From: Ixodes scapularis
Lineage: Eukaryota; Arthropoda; Arachnida; Ixodida; Ixodidae
Length of the DNA stretch: 64,000 nucleotides
Reading direction: 5' to 3'
Assembly: GCF_016920785.2 (NCBI RefSeq)
Contig: NW_024609884.1
Coordinates: 30,362,080-30,426,079, forward strand
A model generated the notes under the pieces. That model searched no databases. It saw only the letters and a list, made by a program, of their open reading frames with translations, and had not been told where the DNA came from. The position numbers and the translations under genes were made by a program. Below are positions 45,440-57,222 of this stretch, in pieces; position 1 is the first letter of the stretch; the number at the start of each line of letters is the position of its first letter.

Positions 45440-46206
45440 CGTCGTATCACTGGATTCATTCAGTGAATACTTAGCTTGTCTCTACAAATAGCCTTTTTCA
45501 GCGGTTGGGTTATTTATACTTTGGCATAGTAATTTTAAGGGAGAACCACTACACTGACTCCGCTCACGAGCGCGAGTCTTCCTGACCCGTTGTGCGAACT
45601 TTATCTGCGCGATCCCCAGGATTTATTGGCAGCAGCAGTTTCAGGTGTGTGAATATAAATGCGCTCTCCGAGGGTTAGACATTTTGTGCCTGCTAGAGGT
45701 GAAGCAACCAGACTTTTCTTGCGCCTCCAAGTATTGTTTCTGTCCCCTATATTCTCGAATAGAATGAATGACATGACAGACCCTTTGTACACGTACTAGG
45801 CATATGTACATATCGCTTCCGCTTCACACAGTGACGATCATACCACGGAGCAAAGACGGTTTTCAGACTAAGAAGCGTACATAATGTAACGACCACTGCC
45901 GCTCACTCATCGGGCGGAGAGAACCTCCACACGGTTTCGGAAGGGGCAGTTGCCGCGGAGATAGTTACGACACCGGAACCCATCTGTCTGAACGAGCGCA
46001 CCAAGCGGGTCTTTTGTATTGACACCGGAGCATCGGGTCAGAGTCACAGCTCCGTTCGCCGACCTCAGGTCTCCACGGCCGTCATCAGCACCGCACACGA
46101 GCCCCGAGAGCCCTTCATATCACCGCCACAAGTCCGCCCGCGCTTCTCAGTTGCACAGGATGCATCGCGCACGGCCGTGCGCGTTAGCACGACGGCCGAG
46201 AAAACC
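45440..46206. other. 3' flank of the 46207 exon
   Basis: The nearest minus-strand AATAAA is at 45622-45627, about 580 bp past the stop, and could be the poly(A) signal if the 3' UTR is long. Otherwise no feature. Confidence 0.35.
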
Positions 46207-46679
46207 TCAGGCGGCCTCCTGGGATTCGGCGGCCCTAGGTGCGTCGTCATCCTCGGTCTCCGAGGGGCTGTCGGGCACCTGTCCCGGCAGTAGCGGGTCC
46301 AGGGAGCCCGTGGTACTCCAGACACGCACGGTGGTCACGGTGGGGAAGACAGCGGGCGTCCCGGTGAGGGGGGCCCGGACGCCCTTGTCCTGGACCGCGT
46401 CAGCCTTGTCGAGGGCGGCCTGACTGGCAGCCATGCGCTTGCACATGGCGCATGCGCAGACGAGGATGCCCAGGCAGAGGACGCCGAAGCTGACGCCGAC
46501 CACGAGGACGGCGGCCGTCCAAAGCTGCTCGTCGAGCTTATCGTCGCGCACGATCATCATGACGATGGTCACGCTGGCACCGGACAGCAAGAACCCCGAC
46601 AGGGTGAAAATGCCCGCCGCCGCGTAGCAGGCGCGGGTGCCTGGGCTGCTTCCCATGACTCCGCTCTTCACGGGGTCCT
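46207..46679 (-). CDS. terminal exon of a two-helix membrane protein (unrecognised)
   Basis: The minus strand opens after an acceptor (GTGCGCAG|AGG, 46680-46681) and runs 157 codons to TGA at 46207-46209. Two hydrophobic helices are clear: CYAAAGIFTLSGFLLSGAS (TM1, continuing to TIVMMIV) and LWTAAVLVVGVSFGVLCLG (TM2, continuing to ILVCACAMC), separated by a short charged loop (RDDKLDEQ). The tail after TM2 is hydrophilic with PLTGTPAVFPT and a Ser/Glu/Asp-rich end, probably cytosolic. Coding is strongly GC-rich, unlike neighbours, and the acceptor phase needs one base from the previous exon. A donor at 46848 (TTTAGG G|GTAAGC) would fit that phase but has no ATG in frame, so the upstream exon is not settled. 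The first internal Met is at 46654-46656. I do not recognise the family. Confidence 0.6.
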
Positions 46680-46955
46680 CTGCGCACAACAAATGGACGT
46701 CTCGTTAGATGTAGCATCCGGACGCTGGATCGTTGTGCAGTGGGAGGGCTTGACCAGGGGGAGGAGAGGCTTCTGTTCCTCCATACACGACTGCAGTTAG
46801 GGAGGTATGGCCGACACTTGGTGTGCACGCGGCTATACTCCGCTTACCCCTAAAATAACAGTGACGTGGAAGCTGCGTGCTCGTGGAAGACGGCACCTGT
46901 TTACCTTTCGCCACGTGATCACGCTCCTGTCCATACCCACCTGTAGAAAGTGGGT

Positions 46956-47129
46956 TTAGGCCTTAGGCATAGCCTCCTCTATACTCACAAATCCTGGCAG
47001 TTCGACGACGGAGCCATAGAGTGCCCAGTCGTAGATTTGGAGCGCGAGGAACTGGTATAGCACAGAGCGCTTCTCGGGGAGCCTGTAGTCAGCGCACAGC
47101 TTTTGCAGCGGCGAAGACCCAAAACATGG
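46956..47129 (-). CDS. possible unrecognised exon or repeat-derived frame
   Basis: An open frame of 57 codons on the minus strand contains LPEKRSVLYQFLALQIYDWA and GSVVELPGF, followed either by a donor (GGATTT|GTGAGT, 46989) or by EEAMPKA and a stop. The sequence looks selected, not random, but I cannot name it and see no partner. It lies 277 bp upstream (minus direction) of the membrane-protein exon but no splice joins them convincingly. Confidence 0.3.
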   Translation of the reverse strand, partial: PCFGSSPLQKLCADYRLPEKRSVLYQFLALQIYDWALYGSVVELPGFVSIEEAMPKA

Positions 47130-47762
47130 TTTTCAAACCTGACGAGAAAAGAAGCGGTAGTCTCAAGGTTTTAATTCTTGTCTCAAGGTTTTAATTTTTA
47201 AGTAGAAAAGAAGCGGTAGCGCGAGGAACGCAAGGGGCACGAGCGGACATTCCATCGCTCGGGACAAGTGTGTTTCGACGTCTCGCCGCAGCGAGGCGCC
47301 CATCACATGCCTCTCCTCTCATTCTTTGTCTGCGGCTCTACCTTTTCACTTTCGCGGCCGCGTCTCGTGGCAATCTGCCAGGCTTTGTCAGTAGAGGAGG
47401 CTACGGGTTAGGTGATGTCCGGTGAGCTCCCACCGCACTGTCAGGCCCATATTTCTCCCCTTCTTTCCCCACGCTCCAGGTTCGAGCATCTACATTTAGC
47501 CAACTCACCTGCATACAGAGTTTACTTTAAGCTCGCTAAGATTCCTTAGATAATGCTAAACATTTTGGGAGGAAAGCAGGAAATTGCTGGCATTTCTACT
47601 ATCAAATATACTAGCTAATATATGTGTATGATATAAAACAAACATTTCAACAAATGGCCTGCCCCTTCAGGAAGGCGTCAAGAAGTTTTCTGATTGGTTT
47701 ACATTTTTTTTTAAAACTTCAGTAACTCGAGAGACCTCCATAAACATGGGCGTACCAACCCC
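47130..47762. other. unassigned intergenic sequence
   Basis: A short duplication: AGAAAAGAAGCGGTAG occurs at about 47145 and 47204, with TCTCAAGGTTTTAATT doubled between. No gene. Confidence 0.45.
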
Positions 47763-47926
47763 GGGGGGGGGGGGGGGGGGGGGCAAGGAAGGCGCTTGCC
47801 CCCCCCTCCCTCCCCCGCCCTTCCGAAACCGCTGCCACTGCAAACACTGGACGGCGGCACCCAAGGGATACCTTAGAGCACCGCCCCCCCGGCACTGCGA
47901 AGGGGGGGGGGGGGGGGGGGGGGGGG
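47763..47926. repeat. two poly-G runs (21 and 25 nt)
   Basis: G21 at 47763-47783 and G25 at 47902-47926, each followed by C-rich sequence. Confidence 0.95.
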
Positions 47927-48072
47927 TCTGGTTTGCCCCCTTACTCAAGAACAAGTTGGTATGCCACTTTCCATGTACTATAGTAGGCATGCTGTAAGTA
48001 TTAGACGAACTCCTTAGTCCCTGAAGAAAGCGTTGATGCTGCGTGGAAACGTGTGGCCTACTTTGTTTTGTA

Positions 48073-48430
48073 CAGAGCGTTTCACGAAACGCTGACCAAA
48101 TCGTTCCTGCGAAAAGAACCCATCGCACTTAAAATAGGTCAAATTGGTGTCTATCAAAGGGCCTATTTAAAAAAATTCATAGTGTTTGATATTATTAGAT
48201 TTTTAACTAATTTTGAGTAATGCAAATTTTAGCTAATACATTTAAAGACATAGTTTTAAATATAAACTTTCTGGGTATCGTCGAAAGCTTCTAAATCAGC
48301 GCACTTTAGGGAAAAATAAGGCACAGCAGCATTCTACAACAATCCGAAAAAATACAAAAAGACAACAGTAAACGTGGATGCTTTTCTTCTAAATTCCCGT
48401 TTCCTATCGAACCGCATGCGCCAGAAATCA
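48073..48430 (+). mobile_element. diverged arm of a family-G foldback element
   Basis: ACAGAGCGTTTCACGAAACG, GGGCCTATTTAAAAAAATT and TTTCCTATCGAACCGCATGCG recall the ACAGGGTGTTTCACGAAA, GGGCCTATTTAGGAAAATT and TCCGATAGCAAACCG blocks of 52892-53505. Only one arm is recognisable. Confidence 0.5.
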
Positions 48431-48436
48431 CGCCCC

Positions 48437-48779
48437 CCCCCAACGTAACGAGTAAAGTAATCCGTTACTTTTCAGCGAAAGTAATTTGTAACGGTAATCA
48501 ATTACATTTGAAGCTCCGTAGTTTGTAATTATAATCAATTGCATCTTTCAAGTAACGAGCACAAGTCTGGATCTCAGACCGAAACTTCGAAACGCGTCCG
48601 AATTAAGTGTTTTCCCAGAACACTGAAATTCTGCGCGTGCCTTATATCTTTGTAAAGTGCGTTGATTTAGAAGTTCTCGAAGATGCACAGATATTTTCTA
48701 GTGAAACCCTACCTTTAAATTTGCTACTAAAAAGTGAAGTACTGAATAGTAACTAGAAAGCTAGTTACACCCAGCGCTA
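48437..48779. mobile_element. possible hAT-type element, degraded
   Basis: GTAACGAGTAAAGTAATCCGTTACTTTTC-type GTTAC repeats at 48445-48520 and AGTTACACCCAGCGCT at 48763-48779 (reverse AGCGCTGGGTGTAACT) resemble hAT ends. No target duplication found. Confidence 0.35.
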
Positions 48780-51700
48780 TTATTTTTTCTAAAAAGGCCT
48801 TTTGGCAAAGGCCAATTATTGGCATCGGCTCTGTTTAAATTTTTTTCTGCGTAACACATACTTTTTGCAGGAGCGTTTTGTTCAGTGTTCCTTACAACAA
48901 CCTGTATTCCTAGTACTAACAATAAACATTCAGGGTATTAGCCTCATAGCAGCTGGACGTCTTCGCAGGGGCAGGAGTATTAATCTTTGTCACTTCGAAT
49001 TGTGCTTGACCAAAAGTAAATGCTTCTAGTGTAACCTTAGAAGAATTTCTACCACATATTTAGAACTCATTTATGGAAGAAGTGATGGTTGGTACGTTCC
49101 TTCAAAGTCGTTCAGTGCTAGCTAATTAGTTTCTTATTTGAAACCACTTTTAAATAGACCCCGAACCGCTCAGTAACGCTGTAGCACATTTCCTTTGACG
49201 GAGGCTTTTATAGACCGAGGTTTCTTTCGCATGCATTATACATGCTTTTCAGTGAAAGACTTTCCGAACCCAAAACAAGGATTATGGCTTCTCTTTTCAA
49301 AGTGATCAAAATTAAACTCTACCCAAACCTTTATCCTTTGGCTCTTGATGTGATGACTTTATTAAAAGAGCGTGAATTGAAAAATAAACGCTGCAACCTG
49401 AAAAGGAAATGAGTAACAAGTAATCTTCCTTTGACATCGTTTGTTGTAATATCTGAAACATCCTCAATTTTGCGTTTTGAGACCGGCTTATTACACAACG
49501 CTATCAGCGCTCGCGGTCGGGGGTGACATGGGCCTGTAAATTAAACTCGTTCGCTGAAAGTGCGGATTTCATCAGACCCAAACAATACAAAAACTTAACG
49601 TGACAAAAAAAAAAAAAAAGTTTCTTATTTGCATGATTACAGGGCGTTTTCAATTCCTTTCATCGTGACCTGCGCACGTTTCTGACACGGCCGAGAATAC
49701 GCACAAAGTCTTATAAGCGTATTGGCACGTGTCTAAATTCGCGTGACCAACCCGGCTGTCGCGAGCCTCGAACAGCGACGCGATTGGGAACCATCGACAC
49801 GGTGGACGCCCGACTGCACAAGCACAAATCGACCGTGAAGAACACTCTGTAATTTCGAAATTTGTCAGGCCGCTGCAGAGCGCGGCGTAGTTAGATGTCA
49901 TCTGTCGAGATCGATGTTTTTAATCGATGGCGCAATCGCTGCGAGCCGTCCGCTTTGCGCTTGGGACAAGGCGGCCTGGTCATCGGAAGTGACAAGGGCC
50001 GTGCGCGCACATCGAGCTACTCGCTCGGACGCTGTATAGGGCTGCTCATCAGTTAGTCCGAGATTGATAATTTGATGACACAAAATTGTTGTAAATTGGA
50101 TGAAAAGTTTCTCGCAATTTGGTGTCAAGCAGGGGAACATCGAGATGAATTACGCCTTTAATTGCATTTCTCGCTCCATTCTAGGAGTTTAAAATCTCAC
50201 TTGTGACATGCACGATACAACGCATCGCAAGTTAGGCACGCCGTGAACAATAACGTCGGATATTATTGGCTACAAAAACTGATTCGATATTTCAAAGCCA
50301 TTTTTTGTCATTGTCAAGAGTGCGGTAGTCAAAATACGGAGTTCGAAATTTCAACCGGTCCATTTCGCGACCAGACTCACGACGCTGGAAGAATGGATCC
50401 ATCGCAAAGGCAATGCACCGGAAGACCATATTGGATTCGCTTCTCGAGTACATTCGTAAAGTGAAGATTCCGTCTCATCCAATCCCATTCCACTTAACCC
50501 CGTCTTTCTCCCCCCCCCCCCCCCAATCACACACACACATACGCACACAAATACCCACACTGAGCCCTTTATCTACCATTCCCTCCCTCGCACCACGGTG
50601 CAGTCTAAGTACGGGGACTTGCCCCAAGGCTCAATAAAGAGAACGCTAATCGATTAATCATTCAATGATTTCACTAGGATGACTTGTGACCATTGCAATT
50701 CGAACAAAAAACGATATGTATTGTCGAATGAATCGGGAAGCCCCGAAGTTTCTTGAGATCAACCGAAGCAATATTGCAGATGGTTTTATTTTCTTTCTTT
50801 TTCAGTTCACGCAATATTCAAGCACGTTTACATTAATTACGTGCAAGAAACACCGGCGAAGTCTCGTAAGGATCCCTCAAGGACAGCTCCAACGAGAAAA
50901 CAACCAACGAACAGTTTCTGTCGAGTGTCGACATACGAACATCGGGGTAATACTTCTGTGTCATAAACTAACCAAAAAAAAATTGTCGACAAACTTACCA
51001 TAGCCAAATTTTGGTTGATACTTGCGTAACAATCGAATATGCGAAGTCAATCGAAAAACCAAACGCACAAGTGTTTCGATGGTTTAGATATTAGCTGACG
51101 GGTTTGCCTGCCTGACTCCCCAGCTTCCCTAAATGCTTTCGTTTTCCATAATCTGTTCCTGCTGGTACTGTTTAGCACTCGTACTGCCCGAAAGGCCGTC
51201 ACCCCCTCATCTCGAGTCTCTTGAACACTCAGCGACTTTAACTTGGCAACGGACAGCCAAGACAACAGCACGGCTCCGGGGCTCTGGTTTCAACGCAACA
51301 CGATCGCGAAGGAAAAACTCCCTCGCTCGACCGTACGGGGGAAGCGAGATCGGATGTCATTCGCTAATTAGAACAGAACTCGGCAGTCTGGCGGATTAGA
51401 TAGGGCAGCTCTGTTTTCCGCAGTCGTCGTCCGAAAACGATCTCAATCAAAGGGAGCGCTGCTCTCCGCCAATGGTTGCTTCCGTGACGTCGCTCTGTCC
51501 GATAACAGCAGTCGCGCCAACGTTCGCCGGGCCCCACGGCGGGGCAGTTTGGTGGTTCCCAGAGGCGATGATGACGCACCCGCGACCTTGATTAATTGCG
51601 ACCGAGCGCTCGCGGCTCATTACGCCCCCCCCCCTCCCCTCTCCCTCCCTTTTTTTTTAGGGGGGGGGGGATTGCAGCTCTTGCTAGTATACGTTTGCTT

Positions 51701-52591
51701 CTGGAGCTCGCTCACGCGCGCGCGGGCGCCGGAAAATAGGGACTCTTTCCATGCAGCAGAGCGTATAGCGTTGCGAGCTATACACCTTAGGCATTTTAGT
51801 CTCGTGTTATGTGCTTTCTTTTTTTCTTCTATTTAGTGAGGGTCGTGACTCCAGCTGGCAGCGTTCAACCTCGGTAAATTGCTGCTTTGCTCTGTGGCCC
51901 ACGTTCGTTTCTCCTTCTTCGTCTTTTCTTTTTTAGTTTTGTCTTAGAGAGAGGTGGAAACGACCCAGTATTAAAGTAACTTTTTTTTCCAGTGTTTCTT
52001 TTTCTTCTTTTTGTTGGTGGACGACCGGTGAGCGAGGCCATAAAATTAGAGTGGCCGTTCGATGGGCAGACCGCGGGATTGAATGAACTTGGCCGGAAAG
52101 TTATTCGCTTGCCGTTGGCAAATGCCCGTGCGGGTCGCCGGAAAAGCGGTGTAATTCTGTCGTAGATGTTCATTGCGAGCTGAGCTTTCTGCGAGTCTCG
52201 ACAAATCCGCCGTGCTTTGCGTCGCGATGTAGGTGCTACGGTCGCTAAAGAGAAATAAAATCGCTCTACTTACACATGTTGGTTACTTTACACTCTGTAG
52301 CTGCGGCAGCAATGTCGCGTTCAGTACCCCGGGCTCAACGCAGAAGCGCATTAATTCCAGGGGAGTAGAACAGGCGAATGCAACCTCTTAATTTCGTATC
52401 AAAATTTTACTACCATCGTACACGTTCACTGCGCGTGTGTGATACGTGTCTAATGTATTACACTTTAGAGCCGAAGGTTCGTAATATATTTATAAAGGAA
52501 TTACCTTTTTAGCTAAGATTTATTTATGAACCTCTTAGTTGTGACTTATTAAAAAAAATATTTTCCCATTTTCGTCGTTCAATACAAAAGT

Positions 52592-52593
<2 letters not shown>
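48780..52593. other. unassigned intergenic sequence with G/C runs
   Basis: C15 at 50510-50524 with a following ACACAC repeat; a C12/T9/G11 cluster at 51624-51670. AATAAAG at 50633 could be a poly(A) signal without a visible gene. No recognised protein. Confidence 0.45.
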
Positions 52594-52637
<44 letters not shown>

Positions 52638-52706
52638 ACACGCACACACGCACACACACACACGCGCGCGCACGCGCACGCACACACACACACGCACACG
52701 CACACA
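52594..52706. repeat. (CA)n with (CG) interruptions
   Basis: About 113 bp of ACACAC, then ACGCACAC mixtures. Confidence 0.97.
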
Positions 52707-52844
52707 GATGTTGTTTAATAGACTTATATGGCACCAAGTATTTTTCTCTGAAGCCAACAATACCTAAAGGATTCAGAACCAAGGGTGCCAAAATAGCCAC
52801 AAGTATTAATTCCTACGGTGGTTTTGCATCGCAAACTGAGCGAG

Positions 52845-52845
<1 letters not shown>

Positions 52846-52880
<35 letters not shown>

Positions 52881-52890
52881 GTATATATAT
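52846..52890. repeat. (TA)n with one ACGTA
   Basis: Abuts the foldback terminus at 52891. Confidence 0.95.
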
Positions 52891-52891
52891 A

Positions 52892-53505
52892 CAGGGTGTT
52901 TCACGAAAGGTGGACAAATTCGATATTGCGAAACTACGCGTTGCAACACAAAAAAAAGGCATGTGTCGTCTTGGTCCTGGGCCAGGGCCTATTTAGGAAA
53001 ATTATTAAAGTCTGGGATAATTAGATTGTTAATTATTTTTCTGTAATTAACTTTTTAATATTGTGTTAAAGGGCATGTTTTCAATTAGAAATTAGAATTA
53101 GCGACGCAGCAGAGGCTGGTTGCACTATCTCTCCACGGGGCGCGGTGCTGTCGGGGCCGAGATGCACTCCGATAGCAAACCGAAACTTAAAAACCCGTCG
53201 AATTCGTGCGGTTCTTCAGAAAGTCGTAAAATGCTTCGCGTGCCTTCTATCGTTCTGCTATTTGTTGATTTAGTGTGTTTTGATGATGCTGAACAATTAT
53301 CGAATTGAAACCATGCCCTTTAACACAATAATACAAAAAGTTAATTACGAAAAAATAATTAACAATCTAATTATCCCAGACTTTAATAATTTTCCTAAAT
53401 AGGCCCTGGCCCAGGACCAAGACGACACATGCCTTTTTTTTTTGTTTTGTTGCGACGCGTAGTTTCCGCAATATCGAATTTGTCCACCTTTCGTGAAACA
53501 CCCTG
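52892..53505. mobile_element. foldback element family G, complete copy
   Basis: Ends CAGGGTGTTTCACGAAAGG (52892) and CCTTTCGTGAAACACCCTG (ending 53505) are exact inverted repeats. The arms pair over about 200 bp: GACAAATTCGATATTGCG, GTGTCGTCTTGGTCCTGGGC, GGGCCTATTTAGGAAAATTA, AATTAACTTTTT and ACACAATA. The centre (53095-53280) is unpaired and GC-richer. (TA)n is on both sides. No coding capacity. Confidence 0.95.
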
Positions 53506-53520
53506 AATATATATATATAT

Positions 53521-53899
53521 ACCGGGTGTTTTTGCGAAGACTTTCAAAAATCCTAAAAATTAGGGCGATTGAAAAAAGAAGAAACTCTCTTCGGGAACAA
53601 ACTACCAGCCACGGCGGACGTCAGGAATGGCCAAAAACCTACTAATTAGCCAGATAATTAATTAAAACTTGTTAATTAACTTTTTAATTAGGGAAAATAG
53701 ACATATGGTTCCAATTAGAAAGTTGCTGAGCGTTTCGAAAACCACTAAATCAGTCATTTTCAGAAAGACTTTCAGCGCGTGAGACGAGTAGTAGCGCACT
53801 AAAGTTACCACTCGTGGAGCAGGTACAAGGCTAGCGGTTGCGGTAAGGCGCCCGCGCGATTTTTCCGCCTCTTATCTAGCCCCAGCCTTGTACCTATAT
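53521..53899. mobile_element. related foldback half with inner hairpin
   Basis: Starts CCGGGTGTTTTTGCGAAGAC right after (TA)n and shares TTAATTAACTTTTTAATTAG and ACATATGGTTCCAATTAG with 21660-21730. The right end carries a short inverted pair, AGGTACAAGGCTAGCG (53820) with CTAGCCCCAGCCTTGTACCT (53877 on). The second arm is missing. Confidence 0.65.
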
Positions 53900-54679
53900 A
53901 TATATATATTAGTGTAGCGGAATGGGCCAAGCCCGTTCTATTCTAATTCCATTCCTTTCAACTGCTCGGAATGGAGACACTGGGCCCATTTCCACTCCTG
54001 GAATGGCAAAATCCCACCATTCCATTCCCATCCTTCCTAAACGCGAAAAAGGATCATTGACAGCGACATTCTGTTACTTGAAAAAAGCAGCATACACCTG
54101 TGGACATCAAACGCGGGGACGACTACAAAAGTATGCAAAAACTTCCTTAAAGCACTCAGTCTACTAAGCCAAAGAGTGGTCGCACAAAGCGCTTCGTGGC
54201 ACTTGGTGTCACTGCAGACATCGATCGCGCGATGAAGCGTAAAAAGCTTGCGAGTCGCGACAGTCGCTAAAAAATAAAGCAAGCGATTTTCTTCGCGAAC
54301 AGACCGTCCCTCGCAGATACATGGTTAGAGTGTTGTTTGTTTGATAAGGCCTTAAAAATGTCTAGTCCGTGCGCAAGAAGCTATCTTGCTCTCTGCTTCG
54401 AGTGCTTGCACAACAGCACCGCTAGTGCGCTATTAGAAGCGGCGCCGCGCATACCTCCCCCAAATCTCCATGCACTGCGAGAGGAACAGAAAACCGCTGA
54501 CAAAGTGCAATCGGTACACGGCGCCAGCACAAGCGACTGTAACACCATATTATAGAAACCGCCTTAGAACGTGAACTTTTACGTTTGCTGTACGAATCTT
54601 ACGATTTCTTAACATATTCATTCCAATTCTTTGTTTGTGTTCCACGAAAACACTATAGAATATTGACTGGGTTAAAAGC

Positions 54680-55981
54680 AAGGAGTCGAACCGGTCATTA
54701 TTTCTGTTCGGTTTGGGTCGTGATTCAGTAACTTTGCATTTTGTTCCGGTTTGGTTCTGGTTCAGTAATCCTTTCGAAATAACTCTTTGGATATGTTCCA
54801 CCAAGCGCAAACCAGTTCCGGCTCTAAGAAAATACACAGCTCCCAGTTGTCAACAAAAAAAGGTGAACTCAACACGGCGTCACATGCGTTAAAAAAGGTC
54901 GTCAGAAGCCGTGTTGCGGAAACCAGGACAGCAAATCAAATATCTGCTTGGTTTCGTTTTGTGATCTTGAACTTTTTACGCAAACACCGTTCTATGAAAA
55001 TTACGTGGTTCTACAGGTTCTTGAAAACTACCAAAGTACAATACTTACATGTGAAGTCAACGAGGCACAAACATTGATACCACGACGATAGTACCCAACG
55101 TATACTCGCAAACTATTCACACACAAAAAAAAGAGTCGTTAGTTTTTTTAGACAGCAGGATTTTAACCTGCCAGAGTATGGCGACATTGTTTACACTGCA
55201 GATGAGAAATTTAGCCAGTGAAGTACAACTGCTAGCCTGGGGTCTATACGGGCTCACGCAGTACTGATACACGACTGCACATCGGTACAATGCTCACCCA
55301 GATCGAAACGGCAAACTCGCCACGCCGCACGCCCGAACGACTTGCTCGAATGACTGAGTGGAAGAGGAGAAAGGCAGCGAAGGCCAATCGTAAGATAATT
55401 AAAACAAGACAAAAATACAACGGGCGACTTGCTGTTTCTAGAAAATGCACACACACACAAATTTAATTCTTCAAACAGCATCCAGGGCACTGGGCGACTG
55501 GCGACTGGCGCCGCAGTGTCGCGCTCGCCGCAGCTTCAACTCTTGGCGCCTCCAGATACCACCACAGCGGAACAAACGCGTCGACAGCCGTCAACTTTTC
55601 GGTTTTATTTCGGTGTTTAATGTTCACTTTCTCCTGAAGGAATATTGGAGAAAAAAAAAAAACACACGCAGACAAGAATAGCTCTTTAGTCAGATGTATT
55701 ACGTTTCACTGCGATAGACACTACGACATACACGAGAAATATGCCTATTTTTTTCATTATTTCATCATGCTGCCACCCGCAAGAAGGCGCGGATCACATT
55801 TTATTACCCCAAACTGTTTCCAATGAACCGGGAACCGCCACATGAAATTGCGGTTCCATTCCGTTTAGGGTTCAATATCAAAATTTTAAAGTTTGGTTGC
55901 AGTTTTTTTTTTTTTTTTTTTTTTTGGTTCGGTTAAAAATAACGTCTTTGCTCCGGTTTCCGGTTCGGTTCGACACCCTTG
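54680..55981. mobile_element. non-autonomous hAT-type element, 1.3 kb
   Basis: TTAAAAGC (54672-54679 and 55982-55989) is a perfect 8-bp target duplication, the hAT hallmark. Ends pair AAGGAGTCGAACCGG with the reverse complement of CGGTTCGACACCCTTG, and subterminal CGGTTTGG/CGGTTCGG repeats lie at both sides. It contains a SINE copy (55195) and a T28 run. No transposase frame was recognised. Confidence 0.8.
55195..55315 (-). mobile_element. SINE, copy 3 (headless)
   Basis: GATGAGAAATTTAGCCAGTG, GCTAGCCTGGGGTCTATACG, GTACTGATACACGAC and AGATCGAAACGG match copies 1 and 2. Nested in the hAT-type element. Confidence 0.75.
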
Positions 55982-56138
55982 TTAAAAGCTACAATCTAAT
56001 CGCGCATGATTACAACAGCCGCTTTGTCGCGTCTCTCGGCGCAATGGACGACACCTTGTCTGCCTACAACTATTCAGTTATGGTTGCCGAATTCAATTCA
56101 TCGAATTCAATTCCCAATACATTCCGCGAAAATGCGAA

Positions 56139-56307
<169 letters not shown>

Positions 56308-56360
56308 AGTACAATATATACTTATTGTGGGAGAGACGTCTATATATATATATTTATATT

Positions 56361-56425
56361 GGAGTCCAGTCTTCGTCAGGAAACTTCCTGACGAAGGCCG
56401 GACTCCGGCCGAAACGTCGAAGAAT
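56361..56425 (+). ncRNA. candidate minimal hammerhead ribozyme (PLE type)
   Basis: The core CTGACGA (56388-56394) is followed by a GC stem (GGCCGG...CCGGCC, 56396-56410), GAAA (56411-56414) and CGTC, with predicted cleavage after C56418. Stem I can form from CTTC (56384-56387) and GAAG (56419-56422). Stem III is almost absent, as reported for minimal hammerheads of Penelope-like elements. Just upstream is a partly inverted copy of the 5' half (GGAGTCC, CTTCGTCAGGAA), which gives a competing hairpin. Confidence 0.6.
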
Positions 56426-56471
56426 ACACCGTCCGTTGCTGTTTTCACCAAGGGTTTTCTTTTCTTCTCAG

Positions 56472-56473
<2 letters not shown>

Positions 56474-56570
<97 letters not shown>
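56474..56570. repeat. (TA)n microsatellite
   Basis: About 97 bp TA with one GTA. Confidence 0.97.
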
Positions 56571-56603
56571 GACGCCTCTCCCACAATAAGTATATATTGT
56601 ACT

Positions 56604-57191
56604 GTTTACCCTTTATAACGTTTCAAAGGGAGAACGAAGTTTTCGTACGTGTACGAGCGGACCGGGGTGGAATCCCCCAGACCCTAAACATTTCACAGCT
56701 AGAACGAGGCTTTGCATGATCCTCCAAGACAATCGTTTGTTTTGAACCCTATTCCTCGCCTGTGCCTTCGATCTGAACGAAGTGCTTTTCTTTATGATAG
56801 AAATACAGATACTCTTTCCCCAGCTGGGGCTCGCAGGCAATTACGTAACAGCTGCTCTCTTGAGGGGTGGAGGTGGGTTGGGCGGCAAGTGATGAGTAGC
56901 CGTAAAATGTATCGAGATTCTGAAATGTTCGCCCGTACCGTCGACGCTGATAGACCACGCGGGAAAGATGAAATCCGTCCCTGCCATTAACGCCACATGT
57001 CGCGAATACCTCACATTCATGGACTCTTGTATCCATAACCTTTTTGCCAGCAACCACCGCAGCATCTCATTGCCTACCAAACTTTTCACGAGAAGAGTCT
57101 GCCGTCACAAACGAATCTACCCAAGTACGGACAATTCGATTGTTCATATAGCAGTTTCAGTATTTCTATAATTTTTTTCTTTGAGCGCGCG

Positions 57192-57222
<31 letters not shown>

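Larger units (their letters stand above)
56308..56603. repeat. inverted repeat enclosing (TA)n and a ribozyme-like core
   Basis: AGTACAATATATACTTATTG (56308) through GGGAGAGACGTC pairs with GACGCCTCTCCC through CAATAAGTATATATTGTACT (ending 56603), one mismatch over about 34 bp. Between them are (TA)n at 56341-56353 and 56474-56570 and the sequence at 56361-56425. Confidence 0.9.

Noticed and set aside
48018..48058. CTGAAGAAAGCG...GGAAACG as a second hammerhead
   Set aside because: The core words are present but stem II cannot pair convincingly, so I do not call it.
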